A stretch of 63,173 bases of DNA from an uncultured Prevotellaceae bacterium (GCA_900315455.1 OMZE01000020.1:1-63173); one strand, 5' to 3'. Positions 29,602-39,070 are shown, counted from the first letter of the stretch. Translations and numbers: made by a program. Notes: generated by a model from the letters alone, not told the origin.

Positions 29602-30588
29602 GTGAAAAAAAGAGAAAATTGGATAGACTGGGCGAAAACTATTGGTATGTTTACCATTATTTGGGGACATTGCTTCCCAGATAAAGTGTCAGGTTTTATA
29701 TATGCGTTTAACGTCCCTTTATTTTTCATTATTTCAGGCTACCTTTGTCATAAAGAGTCCTCTTTTAATCTTTTTTGCAACAAGATAATCCATAACCTTA
29801 TTATCCCATATTTTGTTTTAGGTTTTATAAAGATTGCTCCCATTGTTGTGGAGCATTTATCTGACGGACTATGGATGTGGCCTGTGCTCGCTCTATTCGG
29901 AGGTTTTCATCAATTAAATGATATACCTGGATGTGGCAATCTTTGGTTCGTATATTCACTTATCATTATCAAACTGCTCTACCAATGTTTTCCTCGAAGA
30001 AAACTTTTTCTGTCTGTAATTTCTTTTACAGGTGCTATGATTTATAATATTATAGGATTGGAATGGTCATGGGCTGTAACAGACATTTTGTTGGCAATAC
30101 CATTTTTTATGATAGGTAATTATATGGCAACCATTAGTTTTTTTTCTGAAATAGCATCGAAAGTACAAGTTCATGCAGTTAGATGTTTGTTTATTGTTGG
30201 CATACTGATAGTTTTAACCGGTCTAATAGGTTATTATAATGGTGATGCTTATATGTATCAATGCCATTATGGTAAGACTATAATTCTATTTGTTTTGGGA
30301 GCGGTTTTTGGATGTTCAATGATTTTTATTGTTTCATGGATGTTGAATGGGGTTAGTTCTCGCATTATATCTATTTCATCAATAGGTACTATAGTTACAT
30401 TGGCTTTTCATGTAAGAATCCTTCATTTACCCATCAATTGGATTAGTAAACAAGGATTTGATGTCGTGACACAAAACATCTCTCTATTTGTTTGTTCGAT
30501 ACTTGTTTTAGTTGCTTTTGTCCCTGTTATACTATTTGTCAAACGCTTTTTCCCGATTGTGCTTGGTAAAAGGGCAAAGTCACTATGA
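29602..30588 (+). CDS. Acyltransferase family 3 membrane protein
   Basis: 328 residues from a GTG start. The N-terminus KKRENWIDWAKTIGMFTIIWGHCF carries the family-3 signature (D-x-x-K-x-x-x-x-x-x-V-x-x-H); the Asp and His are intact. About ten membrane spans follow. Such enzymes O-acetylate or otherwise acylate exported polysaccharides using cytosolic acyl-CoA. It is 62 bp after the GtrB-like gene, probably in the same transcript. It is noticeably more AT-rich than its neighbours, as often seen for surface-sugar genes that spread by transfer. Confidence 0.85.
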   Translation: MKKRENWIDWAKTIGMFTIIWGHCFPDKVSGFIYAFNVPLFFIISGYLCHKESSFNLFCNKIIHNLIIPYFVLGFIKIAPIVVEHLSDGLWMWPVLALFGGFHQLNDIPGCGNLWFVYSLIIIKLLYQCFPRRKLFLSVISFTGAMIYNIIGLEWSWAVTDILLAIPFFMIGNYMATISFFSEIASKVQVHAVRCLFIVGILIVLTGLIGYYNGDAYMYQCHYGKTIILFVLGAVFGCSMIFIVSWMLNGVSSRIISISSIGTIVTLAFHVRILHLPINWISKQGFDVVTQNISLFVCSILVLVAFVPVILFVKRFFPIVLGKRAKSL

Positions 30589-30665
30589 CTTTGTTGTTCA
30601 GAATGTATTTGTATAATCGCAAGTATTCAATTCTACTTCTAATTAAAAAAACTACAGGATATAAT

Positions 30666-30702
30666 GGAAAAGAGGATGTTCAATTTGAACATCCTCTTTT
30701 CC
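30666..30702. terminator. Bidirectional terminator overlapping the wecG-like stop codon
   Basis: GGAAAAGAGGATGTTCAA (30666-30683) pairs with TTGAACATCCTCTTTTCC (30685-30702). The stop codon of the minus-strand WecG-like gene lies inside the stem at 30680-30682, so the last codons also encode the hairpin. It separates convergent transcription from the acyltransferase. Confidence 0.75.
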
Positions 30703-31450
30703 ATGGGTTATGGTATCTTCCGAACCGTTGTTTTGCAAAGAGATAGAAGAAAGCCAGATCGTGTACGAAATACCGCCTGAACAACCGTCGCGGTTCGTGA
30801 ATGAACCTGTAAAACCATTCCATTCCCATGCGCTGCATCCAGAGGGGAGCCCTGCGTTTTATACCGGCCTCAAAATCTATGGTGGCTCCCAATGCCATGA
30901 ATATCTTGATGCCAGGCATTCGGTCCTTCCATTTCACGATATATTTTTCTTGTTTTGGTGCCCCTACACCTACAACCAGCACATTGGCACCACTTTGGTT
31001 GATGATGTCAACAATATGCCCACACTCCTCTGGCTTTTGGTCGAAACCCATGCTTGGCGACATTGCCCCAACTACTATTGGCCTTCCTACTGTGTTGTTG
31101 ATGCGTTCAAGTGCCAGCGTGGCCACGTTGTCGAGCGAGCCAAGCAGGAATATCCTGCAGTCGGGGTCATCTTTATGATAGTGGTAGAACGACCTGAAGA
31201 ATGTGCTGCCAGATATGGCTTCCTTGAAGGGTGTGGAGGTGAAACGTGAGCAGAACAACAGCACTTTACTGTCGCACACTACCCAGTCGGCTTCCTGATA
31301 GGCGTCATAAAACCCCTTGTCTTTCTGGAGTTTCATGACATGGTCTACGTTAGGAGTAAAAAGCACACCTTCCTTGAGGTTGGCCAACAGTTCTGCCTCG
31401 GTGATGTTTTGTATCCTGACGTTGAGTATGTCGATGGTTGGGTGTTCCAC
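30680..31450 (-). CDS. WecG/TagA/CpsF family glycosyltransferase
   Basis: 256 residues from a GTG start (an in-frame TGA lies four codons upstream, so no longer start exists). Family motifs are TPNVDHVMKLQKD, ADWVVCDSKVLL, GSLDNVA, ANVLVVGVGAPKQEKYI and the C-terminal WFYRFIHEPRRLFRRYF. The family transfers ManNAc-type or uronic sugars from UDP donors to lipid-linked acceptors at the membrane. It is the last gene of the exopolysaccharide operon, 25 bp after the GT4 gene, and its 3' end forms half of a terminator. With an AlgD-like dehydrogenase in the operon a uronate donor is possible, but this is inferred. Confidence 0.88.
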   Translation of the reverse strand: MEHPTIDILNVRIQNITEAELLANLKEGVLFTPNVDHVMKLQKDKGFYDAYQEADWVVCDSKVLLFCSRFTSTPFKEAISGSTFFRSFYHYHKDDPDCRIFLLGSLDNVATLALERINNTVGRPIVVGAMSPSMGFDQKPEECGHIVDIINQSGANVLVVGVGAPKQEKYIVKWKDRMPGIKIFMALGATIDFEAGIKRRAPLWMQRMGMEWFYRFIHEPRRLFRRYFVHDLAFFYLFAKQRFGRYHNPWKRGCSN

Positions 31451-31475
31451 GTCGTCAAATCAATGTGAGGGCGTC

Positions 31476-32672
31476 TCACATCCCCCGTTGCTTGAAATAC
31501 TTGTCGTAGCCTTCGAGCAATGCGCGGCTCGTATGCTCCCAACTCAACTCGTTGACAATGCGTTGTCTTCCATATTCCGACATCTCCTTTCTCTTTGCCG
31601 GGTTGTCGAGCAACTGGATAATCTTGTCGGCCATGTCGATGGCGTTGTTGGGCTCTGCATATAGAGATGCCTCCTGTGCCGAAAAACGTCCTTCAGTAAG
31701 GTCGAATTGCACGATGGGTTTTCCCAATGCCATGTATTCCAGTATTTTGTTCATCGTACTCTTGTCGTTCATGGCATTGTATTCATCGGAATTGACGCAT
31801 ACATCAGCAGTGTTGAGATAGTCGAGCAGCACTTCATCGGAAACCCTTCCTGTGAATTCCAATATGTCGTCGAGGCCCATCTCGTGACTTTGTTTCCGCA
31901 GCGCTTCAAGATGAGGTCCACCACCAACGACACCCCAGAAGATATCGTCGCGATGAAGTTCCTCCTTGATATATTTCGCTGCTTTGAGCAGATACTCGAT
32001 GCCTTCTTGTTGACCTATCACGCCAACATATCCTACCATGAACCTGCGTCCTCGTTTGATTTCTGATTTGGCAGGAGTAATTTTGAGTCGTTCCAGTTTT
32101 GGACCGCTTCGCAGCACAAACACCTTGTCCTCTTTCATCCCCCCACGGCTGATGGCGATTTGCTTGTAACTTTCGTTGGTCACGAACGCGAAGGCACAAT
32201 GCTTGTATGTCTGCCTTTCGAGCCACAACTGACTCTTATAGAGTAGGCCTGAAGCCTTGCCGAATTTTGCCTCAAACAATTCGGGGCAGATGTCGTGGTG
32301 GTCGAAGACATAGTCCACGCCTTTATTCTTGAATCGTCGTGCCACCATATAGATGTCGTCGGGAGGGTTGCAGCCATGAATGACATGAAACCCACGCTCT
32401 TTGTAGATTCTCTTGGCCAGCCGCAATTCCTCGCGGAGCGCACAGAAATATTCTCTGGCGTAGCCTAGTGCCCCATTCCCCTCTGCGGGAAGGTCATGGC
32501 GGTACACATGCACGCCGTTCAGGTATTCATAATCGGCATCATACCCTTTTCCCTTGGGGCATATCACGCTGACCAGGTAGCCATTCTCTGCCAAAGTGGT
32601 GGCTTCCTGCCAAACACGGGTGTCGAATGGAACGGGCAGGTTTTCGACGATAATGAGGACTTTTCGTTGCAT
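31476..32672 (-). CDS. GT4 family glycosyltransferase
   Basis: 398 residues with two Rossmann-like domains (GT-B fold). The N-terminal domain starts KVLIIVENLPVPFDTRVWQE, typical of WbuB/WcaI-type enzymes, with HGCNPPDDIYM and DHHDICPELF. The C-terminal donor-binding domain shows VGYVGVIGQQEGIEYLL, FTGRVSDEVLLDYL and MNKILEYMALGKPIVQFDL, the family EX7E-like segment. It adds a sugar to the exopolysaccharide repeat unit. It lies 2 bp after the heparinase-fold gene in the operon. Confidence 0.9.
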   Translation of the reverse strand: MQRKVLIIVENLPVPFDTRVWQEATTLAENGYLVSVICPKGKGYDADYEYLNGVHVYRHDLPAEGNGALGYAREYFCALREELRLAKRIYKERGFHVIHGCNPPDDIYMVARRFKNKGVDYVFDHHDICPELFEAKFGKASGLLYKSQLWLERQTYKHCAFAFVTNESYKQIAISRGGMKEDKVFVLRSGPKLERLKITPAKSEIKRGRRFMVGYVGVIGQQEGIEYLLKAAKYIKEELHRDDIFWGVVGGGPHLEALRKQSHEMGLDDILEFTGRVSDEVLLDYLNTADVCVNSDEYNAMNDKSTMNKILEYMALGKPIVQFDLTEGRFSAQEASLYAEPNNAIDMADKIIQLLDNPAKRKEMSEYGRQRIVNELSWEHTSRALLEGYDKYFKQRGM

Positions 32673-32674
32673 CT

Positions 32675-34537
32675 TTATATGATTGTAATGGTGGTGCTGA
32701 AGGAAGTGGCATTGCCATGTGCCCTAAGTACGTAGGTTGAGGATTTCACTCCGTAGCACTCAGAAAAATCTATTGTAGTTATTTCAGGTTCGGAATCCTT
32801 GGGCAGGCAAATCATGCACCTTGATTTATTTCCCCTTACCAAATAGTTGCCTTCGCTTTTCTCTATCTGGCAATTCGAACCGACGACAAAAGAAAGTGTC
32901 CAGTTGCGAGGAGAACTTATTGTGTCATCGATTCTCAGTGTCTTGGCAATCTTGTTCCATGTGAACCGGCGTCTGTGGAGGGTAGGGAGATACCCGTCGT
33001 GTTCTGCTTCCACGATATCTTCCTGCTCACTGAATTGGAAGTGCAACAGTTTGCAATTGGCTTTCTTTCCCCAAAGGAAAGCACCGAGCATCTCAGACTG
33101 GTCGTGCCCATCGATACACAACGTATTGTGATTAATGGTCTTCCTGAAATGATTCCTCGCGTTGAGGTCGGAATGATAGATATATGTGCCAGGGTCGGCA
33201 AGCAGCATCTCACCATCTTCCATCAGTTGGAAACTCAGCGTGTCGGCATGGCCATGGGCAGCAATACTACCAAATCCCAACGGGGCATGGTCTATTCCAA
33301 TCAGCGTTTTGTTGTCATCGCTTCTCAAGAATGAGTATCCACCCTCTTTGAAACAACGGCTTTGATGGTGGTCATAGGATGGCATGCGAGCCAATGTCTT
33401 CTCATATCCTTCTCCCAGCAAGCATCTGGTGGTTTCCGACACCCGGGAGAAAAGAGGGTAGGAGATACCTGTTACAAAGGAGCATAGTTGCATCACGGCA
33501 TCGGCATGCTCGCTTCCAACTCCCTCTAAGTCAAGAATCTTACCCTCATCGTCATCCCCAAATTCCATGATCGCGCCATGGCTATCGGTGCTGTTGCATA
33601 CAAATTCACACATGGCAGTCAAATAGGTCTTCCATACATGGGGCACATTATCGCCATTCGCAACCATGATATGGGCAACTAGTGCGTAGGCTTCCATGAC
33701 AAACAACTGATAATGGAGCGACATCTCTTTGTTCACGCCATCTGGATAGTTCTGCTTGGGCATCTCGCTGTCAAGGATTTTCATGCCCTTGTCTTTCCAT
33801 GGCGTATGGTCGAATGCATATCCTGCGATGGCCATCGAAGCGGCTTCCACAATCAAGTGGTTGTTGGCTGAGGAAAAACGGGAATGGTGCCGGTCTATGG
33901 CATCTGTCATGTTCAGGATACCAGTAGCGAGATGCTGCTGCAAATCCTGGTGCTTGCCGGAAAGTTGGAGGTATGCTAGGCTGAAACACCATGATATGGA
34001 ACGGATGGCCAACTCCATTACACTTGTCCAAGAGATACCAATGAGATAGGGGTTGTTGTCGTTCCAGTCTTCATAGAGCATCTGCAGTTCGTCAGCCCAC
34101 TTCTCGTCACCTGAATAGTAATAGTTTTTGGCGAGAATGGCAAACTGAAAATGACGGTTGAGTTCCCAGTTGGTTCGGGCATCACCAATGTCGTCTCGAC
34201 CCTTGTAATCCAACTGGTATGAGAAAATGCGTTCCCACTCGTTGGGAGTCTGGAAGCCGGCGTGCCATTGCCTCTTGTATTTCTTATATTCATAACCTCC
34301 CAACAAAGGTATGGAGTTGCCGAAGACGTGGCCGTCCTTTTTGGTATTGACTCCCAACTTACTGGAATCGAAGCGCAGGTGCTCTAGCCGTGGGTTGAAA
34401 ACGACATGGTCAACCCTTTGAGGTTTCCGGCAGTATTTCCTCTCGGAATACTGCATCCTTTTTTGCCCCAGCCGCCATAACACCTCTCTGGGGCTCATGG
34501 CTCGCAAACGGTTCACATACCAGGAGATGGCACTCAT
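32675..34537 (-). CDS. Heparinase II/III / alginate-lyase fold protein of the exopolysaccharide operon
   Basis: 620 residues. The N-terminal part (YVNRLRAMSPREVLWRLGQK) is typical of heparinase II/III family proteins in capsule loci. An (alpha/alpha) toroid spans about 100-370 (SANNHLIVEAASMAIAGYAF holds the conserved Asn-His). A beta-sheet domain follows, with DHAPLGFGSIAAHGHADTLS and YIYHSDLNARNHFRKTINHN. No signal peptide is visible, so it is probably cytosolic or membrane-associated, unlike secreted lyases. The family eliminates uronic-acid linkages; here it probably edits or recycles the polymer or an intermediate. It sits 1 bp after the AlgD-like dehydrogenase, which would supply uronate. 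Confidence 0.8.
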   Translation of the reverse strand: MSAISWYVNRLRAMSPREVLWRLGQKRMQYSERKYCRKPQRVDHVVFNPRLEHLRFDSSKLGVNTKKDGHVFGNSIPLLGGYEYKKYKRQWHAGFQTPNEWERIFSYQLDYKGRDDIGDARTNWELNRHFQFAILAKNYYYSGDEKWADELQMLYEDWNDNNPYLIGISWTSVMELAIRSISWCFSLAYLQLSGKHQDLQQHLATGILNMTDAIDRHHSRFSSANNHLIVEAASMAIAGYAFDHTPWKDKGMKILDSEMPKQNYPDGVNKEMSLHYQLFVMEAYALVAHIMVANGDNVPHVWKTYLTAMCEFVCNSTDSHGAIMEFGDDDEGKILDLEGVGSEHADAVMQLCSFVTGISYPLFSRVSETTRCLLGEGYEKTLARMPSYDHHQSRCFKEGGYSFLRSDDNKTLIGIDHAPLGFGSIAAHGHADTLSFQLMEDGEMLLADPGTYIYHSDLNARNHFRKTINHNTLCIDGHDQSEMLGAFLWGKKANCKLLHFQFSEQEDIVEAEHDGYLPTLHRRRFTWNKIAKTLRIDDTISSPRNWTLSFVVGSNCQIEKSEGNYLVRGNKSRCMICLPKDSEPEITTIDFSECYGVKSSTYVLRAHGNATSFSTTITII

Positions 34538-34538
34538 C

Positions 34539-35915
34539 TTAAAAATCCGTCTGTCGGAAATCCTTTTCTATCTCGCGCGACTGGGATTCTTTGTTCTCGT
34601 TGATGTCGCCCCACGACAATCCCTCATAATAGCCATCATAGTCGACAGTTCTCCACTGCCTTACCATATCGATGATTACCTTCCCAGGATATCGGGTAAG
34701 CAGGTCCTCGAATTCTTTCTCCTTGTTGGTTACCACGAGTAAGTCAGAGTCTGCGCAAACCGCATCCAAGTCAGAACTGATGAAATGCTGAAGATGGGGT
34801 ATCTTTGCCATGATGAAATCCTTGTTGGTGCCAGTCAACTCGCTGACCACAACATTCTTGTCGTATATCTTGATGGCGCAACCTTTTCCCAACAACCGTT
34901 CTACCACATCCACGATAGGCGAACAGCGCAAGTCGTCGGTACCCGATTTAAAACTCAGACCAAGAATACCAATTTTGCGTTTGCCTTTGGAGAGAATCGT
35001 CTGAACAGCCAGTTCTTTCTGGTTCTCGTTGCTTGGATGGATGCTGTCGATGACAGGCACATTTACATACAGGTCGTGTGCAAGGGTCTTAAGGGCTTTC
35101 ATGTCTTTGGGGAGACAAGAGCCACCGTAAGCAAAACCCGGTTTGAAGTAATAAGGTGAAATGTTGAGTTGACGGTCTTTGCAGAAGATTTCCATCACCT
35201 TGTGGCTGTCGATGTTGAGGTGCTTGCAGATATTTCCCACTTCATTGCCAAAAACAATCTTCAGGGCATGATAGGTGTTGTTGACGTATTTCATCATCTC
35301 TGCTACCTTGATGTCGGTAGAGATGAACTCGGCATTGATATCCTTGTACAAATCGCGGAAGATGCTCTCCGCCTTGGGACTGTCGGTGCCAACGAGAGTA
35401 AGGGGCGGGTTGAAATAGTCGTGTACGCTGGTACCCTCACGAAGGAATTCAGGGTTGCTCACTACGGTAAAGCCTTCGTTGCGGCGTTTGCCACTCTCGC
35501 GTTCGAGAATCTCGCCCACCTTTTCATTGGTGCCGGGAAGCACGGTGGAGCGGAGGGCAACGACATGGAAACCGTCTTTGTCTTTCAAAGCCTTACCGAT
35601 GCGTTCGGCCACAGTGAAAACGTAATTGAGGTTGAGGTGCCCTTCCTTGCTCGAGGGGGTGCCGACGACGATGAAAGAGACTTCCGTGGAGGCAACGGCC
35701 TCGGCGGCATCTGTGGTGGCGCGCAGGCGTCCGGCACTATAGGCTTCGGCACACAACTCCGAGATACCTTCTTCAATGATGGTGGGCTTCCCTTCGTTGA
35801 TGAGCCGCACTTTGTTGGCATTCACGTCTACTCCGATGACATTGTGCCCCATTTTCGCCAAGCAGGCAGCACCTACACAGCCTACATATCCCAAACCGAA
35901 AATGCTGATGTTCAT
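34539..35915 (-). CDS. Nucleotide-sugar dehydrogenase, AlgD/Ugd type
   Basis: 458 residues from the ATG of MNISIFGLGYVG; the longer frame overlaps the preceding gene's end. The NAD-binding GxGYVG is at 7-12, VVGTPSSKEGHLNLNYV follows, and the catalytic Cys267 sits in GFAYGGSCLPKD. By memory the sequence is closer to GDP-mannose 6-dehydrogenase (AlgD) than to many UDP-glucose dehydrogenases (FLREGTSVHDYFNPP, GLSFKSGTDDLR, TGTNKDFIMAKIPHL). It oxidises an NDP-hexose to its uronate with two NAD+. Within this operon it implies a GlcA or ManA residue in the polymer. 13 bp after the CapK-like gene. Confidence 0.88.
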   Translation of the reverse strand: MNISIFGLGYVGCVGAACLAKMGHNVIGVDVNANKVRLINEGKPTIIEEGISELCAEAYSAGRLRATTDAAEAVASTEVSFIVVGTPSSKEGHLNLNYVFTVAERIGKALKDKDGFHVVALRSTVLPGTNEKVGEILERESGKRRNEGFTVVSNPEFLREGTSVHDYFNPPLTLVGTDSPKAESIFRDLYKDINAEFISTDIKVAEMMKYVNNTYHALKIVFGNEVGNICKHLNIDSHKVMEIFCKDRQLNISPYYFKPGFAYGGSCLPKDMKALKTLAHDLYVNVPVIDSIHPSNENQKELAVQTILSKGKRKIGILGLSFKSGTDDLRCSPIVDVVERLLGKGCAIKIYDKNVVVSELTGTNKDFIMAKIPHLQHFISSDLDAVCADSDLLVVTNKEKEFEDLLTRYPGKVIIDMVRQWRTVDYDGYYEGLSWGDINENKESQSREIEKDFRQTDF

Positions 35916-35928
35916 ATTTGAATTGGTT

Positions 35929-37242
35929 TTATTGCTTGTACTCTGTAATGACGTATGAGAACTTCCCCCTGTCGGTGACAATAAGATTTGATTCGTCCGT
36001 CTGAATGATTTCGAGGTCTATGTTGTCGCGGCCAATCTTCTCATATATCATTTTGAGAAGTTTTTTTTTCTCTTCTATGGTGAGTATCCGTCCGTCGGTA
36101 ACAACACGAAGGTCCACTTTTCCGTCCTTGTGTTGTACGAATTGTGCATAACGAATTTCGAGGGTGGTGTTCTTTGAGATGACAAAGGTCAGGGCAGCAT
36201 TGGTGTAGATGCTCCCATCTTTCCCTACCAATACACTGGAAGGCCTTCCATGGATGCGCCTGACCACCGGAAAAATGCCATGACGGCCATCCGACAGACT
36301 TGGAGGTACAACCAATTCGGTTGTCTCAAACAGGTCGAAAGTTTGATAACGAATCATGGGAAAGTCGGAATTGATAAGAGATGTGGTGATCTCGCCATCC
36401 ACGGTATATTCGTTAATTGAGTATCCCGGATCCTCGTAATACCCTTTATGGTCAAGTGTTTCTTCCAAACGGATAGTACGTTCTGTGGTTCCATAATGGT
36501 CGTATACCTCTGCTTGCAAGACGGCCGCTATTTTGTCGCGTTGGTAGTCGAGCAGGTTTTCACTTGAAGTGAAACAAAGAGGGATATGGCAACTGAGCCC
36601 TTCTGATTCTATCAAGCAACATAGGTTGTAGAGGCTGCTCGGATAGCCTTCTATGGCTTTTGGACAGACTTTAGCAATGGCTTCTACATACTTGTCAATT
36701 GTCTCTTTCCGCAGGTTATAACTGCTAAGGAAGAGTGTATGGGCCAATCCCACCCATAAAGTGGTGTCTTCTCGGCCAAGGTTTCCCCGCAGAGATGCCA
36801 GACGGTCTTTTCCATAATGAAAACCACATCTTTTTCTGTAGACATAAAAGTAGGCTTGTTCGCGTAAGATGCTCTCCGCGCTTTCCCATACATCCAAAGG
36901 GGTGCCGCTGGTGCCACTGGTATGATTGGGAAGGAGCATGCGACTGACTCGCATCTGGTTACCGTGTTGGCGGATGAGGTCTTTGGTAATGACAGGCAAG
37001 CGGCTGATGTCTTCGATGCAGCGGATGTCGTCTTCATTGATGCCAGCCGTGCTGTATAGATGGTGATAGAAGGGGGAATGCCGATATGCTTTCTTGAAGA
37101 TGTAGAGAAACCTTTCCTCGTTGCGTTTCTGCAACAGCAAAGGTTCCATATCGTACATCTCTTCTATCTCTCTCACATATTTCTTAATGAGAGGATAAGA
37201 CCGCAACTGGTATTTTAAGACCTCTTTGAAGTATTTTTTCAT
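35929..37242 (-). CDS. CapK/PaaK-like adenylate-forming enzyme
   Basis: 437 residues of the phenylacetate-CoA ligase superfamily. The nucleotide loop HTSGTSGTPLDV is at about 105-117, with later motifs EGYPSSLYNLCCL, FTSSENLL and VYDHYGTTERT (A5-like). Such genes (capK and relatives) recur in capsule clusters, where they are thought to activate a carboxylic acid for transfer to the polysaccharide, though the true reaction is mostly unproven. Placement between GT4 and the dehydrogenase supports a role in decorating the polymer, perhaps an amide on a uronic acid. Confidence 0.82.
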   Translation of the reverse strand: MKKYFKEVLKYQLRSYPLIKKYVREIEEMYDMEPLLLQKRNEERFLYIFKKAYRHSPFYHHLYSTAGINEDDIRCIEDISRLPVITKDLIRQHGNQMRVSRMLLPNHTSGTSGTPLDVWESAESILREQAYFYVYRKRCGFHYGKDRLASLRGNLGREDTTLWVGLAHTLFLSSYNLRKETIDKYVEAIAKVCPKAIEGYPSSLYNLCCLIESEGLSCHIPLCFTSSENLLDYQRDKIAAVLQAEVYDHYGTTERTIRLEETLDHKGYYEDPGYSINEYTVDGEITTSLINSDFPMIRYQTFDLFETTELVVPPSLSDGRHGIFPVVRRIHGRPSSVLVGKDGSIYTNAALTFVISKNTTLEIRYAQFVQHKDGKVDLRVVTDGRILTIEEKKKLLKMIYEKIGRDNIDLEIIQTDESNLIVTDRGKFSYVITEYKQ

Positions 37243-37267
37243 GATAGAATAATGCCAGTCTTATGAG

Positions 37268-38326
37268 TCACGGCCTGAGAAGTGGGCGATAAACGTTCGT
37301 AAGGCATTTCTCTATATTGCATGGGAGATGCGAAAGACTTCTCTCGTATGCAAATTCACCCATTTTGACGCGTAACGAAGGAGATTGAGCAAACAAGGTG
37401 ATGGCTTCATGTAGTTTTTCAGTGTCACCAGGAGGGATCATGATACCCTCAATACCCTCGGACAGTATCTCGGGGATACCGCCGACATTGGAAGCAATGG
37501 CGGGTAAATGGTATGAAAATGCTTCGAGAATAGAGATGGGGACACCTTCATAGTAGGACGGAAGGATGAAAATGTCGCTCTCGTTCAGCAACCTTTCCTT
37601 TTTTAGTCCATCGACCCAACCGAAATAGGTAACTAAACCTTCCAAATGATGGCTTGATATGAGACCATTGAGCCTATCCGACTCACCGATACCGGCAATG
37701 TAAAAACGAAGCCGCCCCTTGTATTCATCCTGATGAGCAATGATGACATCCATAAGGTCAAAAATACCTTTCTCCCCGCATATCTTGCCAAGGAACAAAA
37801 TCGTGCAGTAGTTTTTATCGCGCAGGGAGTGGTCTTCGTGGGGGACATCCATGATGTTGGGAACGACTTTTACGTCACTGCAACCTATATCATGGCTGAA
37901 GAATGTGCTCCAGGAATCAGAGAGAGAAACAATGGTGTCGCATTTCTTCAGAATGTACGGCACGGTGCGTGGATGCTTTCGAGTAAAATCCTTGAATGCA
38001 CCGCCATGAATGTGATAAACCACTCTCTTTCCTGCAAGTTTCGACAAGATAATGACGATGCTTTTACGATAGAAACTGCCTTTCGACGCACCATGAACAT
38101 GCACTATCTGGATTTTCCTTCCTACAAGATATGAGAACAACTTCAGCAACGCACCTCCGAAGACAAGAATCTTACGTAAGGCACTGCCTTCTCTCTGTGT
38201 GGTGAGATAGTTGAAAACAGGAAACAGTTGCTTGTATGAATGAGTCACCATGCCAATCCCACCTTTCGGCGTATTGCAGTCGGGACCTACAAGCAGCACT
38301 TTCTCAGTTATGGCTTTTTCTATCAT
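37268..38326 (-). CDS. GT4 family glycosyltransferase
   Basis: 352 residues. The N-terminal acceptor domain starts VLLVGPDCNTPKGGIGMV, with HVHGASKGSFYRK. The C-terminal donor domain has ILFLGKICGEKGIFDLMDVI, FYIAGIGESDRL and LPSYYEGVPISILEAFSYHL, the EGVPxxxxEA motif of GT4. No membrane helix, so a peripheral cytosolic enzyme. It adds one sugar of the repeat unit. Its start overlaps the GT32 gene by 4 bp (translational coupling). Confidence 0.9.
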   Translation of the reverse strand: MIEKAITEKVLLVGPDCNTPKGGIGMVTHSYKQLFPVFNYLTTQREGSALRKILVFGGALLKLFSYLVGRKIQIVHVHGASKGSFYRKSIVIILSKLAGKRVVYHIHGGAFKDFTRKHPRTVPYILKKCDTIVSLSDSWSTFFSHDIGCSDVKVVPNIMDVPHEDHSLRDKNYCTILFLGKICGEKGIFDLMDVIIAHQDEYKGRLRFYIAGIGESDRLNGLISSHHLEGLVTYFGWVDGLKKERLLNESDIFILPSYYEGVPISILEAFSYHLPAIASNVGGIPEILSEGIEGIMIPPGDTEKLHEAITLFAQSPSLRVKMGEFAYERSLSHLPCNIEKCLTNVYRPLLRP

Positions 38327-39060
38327 CTATGCTTTAGTTTGTTGAAGGCAAAGAGTATGCTTTCGGGTAGCAATTTCCTCAGGAAAGCCTTTAACCGTAG
38401 ACGAAAACCCTTATGTTGCCATGAGGCGGCACCATAATGAATGCTTCTCGTGTTTGCTGTAACATGCAAACGCTTCGTTATGATGTTGACGGGGTTGAAA
38501 TAGTCGCTTGGATATATTGTCAGTGTGCCAACGGTCTGTATCCCTGTTTGCTGCTTCATGCCAAACGAAGTCAATACCTCGGTGGTATAGTCGACAATGG
38601 TGCATAGATTGGGCGTTCCGTCAGCATGATAGAACGACTGAGATGCATAACGCTTCAACAATTCTCCATATATCATATCTCCTGCCTCACATCCCAAGCC
38701 AAGTCCGGGGTTCACCATGACCGAAGAGGACTTTGATATGCAATCAGACTCACATCCCATGAAACCACCATTGCTGACAATATCGTTGATTGGCTTTATG
38801 ATTTTTACGTCGGTGTCGAAATAGAGCCCTCCATGATGGTAAAGAATCCAGAATCGTGCATAGTCACTGACAAAGGCATATTTCCCAATCTTGTATGCTT
38901 CAGAAGTGTATTGTATGATATTGACGTCAAAGTTATCCTCATTCCACTCCTTGATTTCGTAGTCGGGAAGGTATTTCTTCCACGATGCGATACATTCTAC
39001 GGCAAGAGGTGGGAGGGGGTTGTGACCAAACCAACAGTAATGAATAACCTTAGGTATCAT
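38323..39060 (-). CDS. GT32-like glycosyltransferase (DXD sugar-binding family)
   Basis: 245 residues. Diagnostic segments: IPKVIHYCWFGHNPLP at the N-terminus, YAFVSDYARFWILYHHGGLY, then the DTDVKI metal-binding motif near 90. This is the Gly_transf_sug / Och1-like GT-A family common in capsule clusters, retaining galactosyl or mannosyl transferases. It is followed without a gap by the GT4 gene and preceded by the fucosyltransferase gene (10 bp). Confidence 0.88.
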   Translation of the reverse strand: MIPKVIHYCWFGHNPLPPLAVECIASWKKYLPDYEIKEWNEDNFDVNIIQYTSEAYKIGKYAFVSDYARFWILYHHGGLYFDTDVKIIKPINDIVSNGGFMGCESDCISKSSSVMVNPGLGLGCEAGDMIYGELLKRYASQSFYHADGTPNLCTIVDYTTEVLTSFGMKQQTGIQTVGTLTIYPSDYFNPVNIITKRLHVTANTRSIHYGAASWQHKGFRLRLKAFLRKLLPESILFAFNKLKHR

Positions 39061-39070
39061 GGCTCAATTG

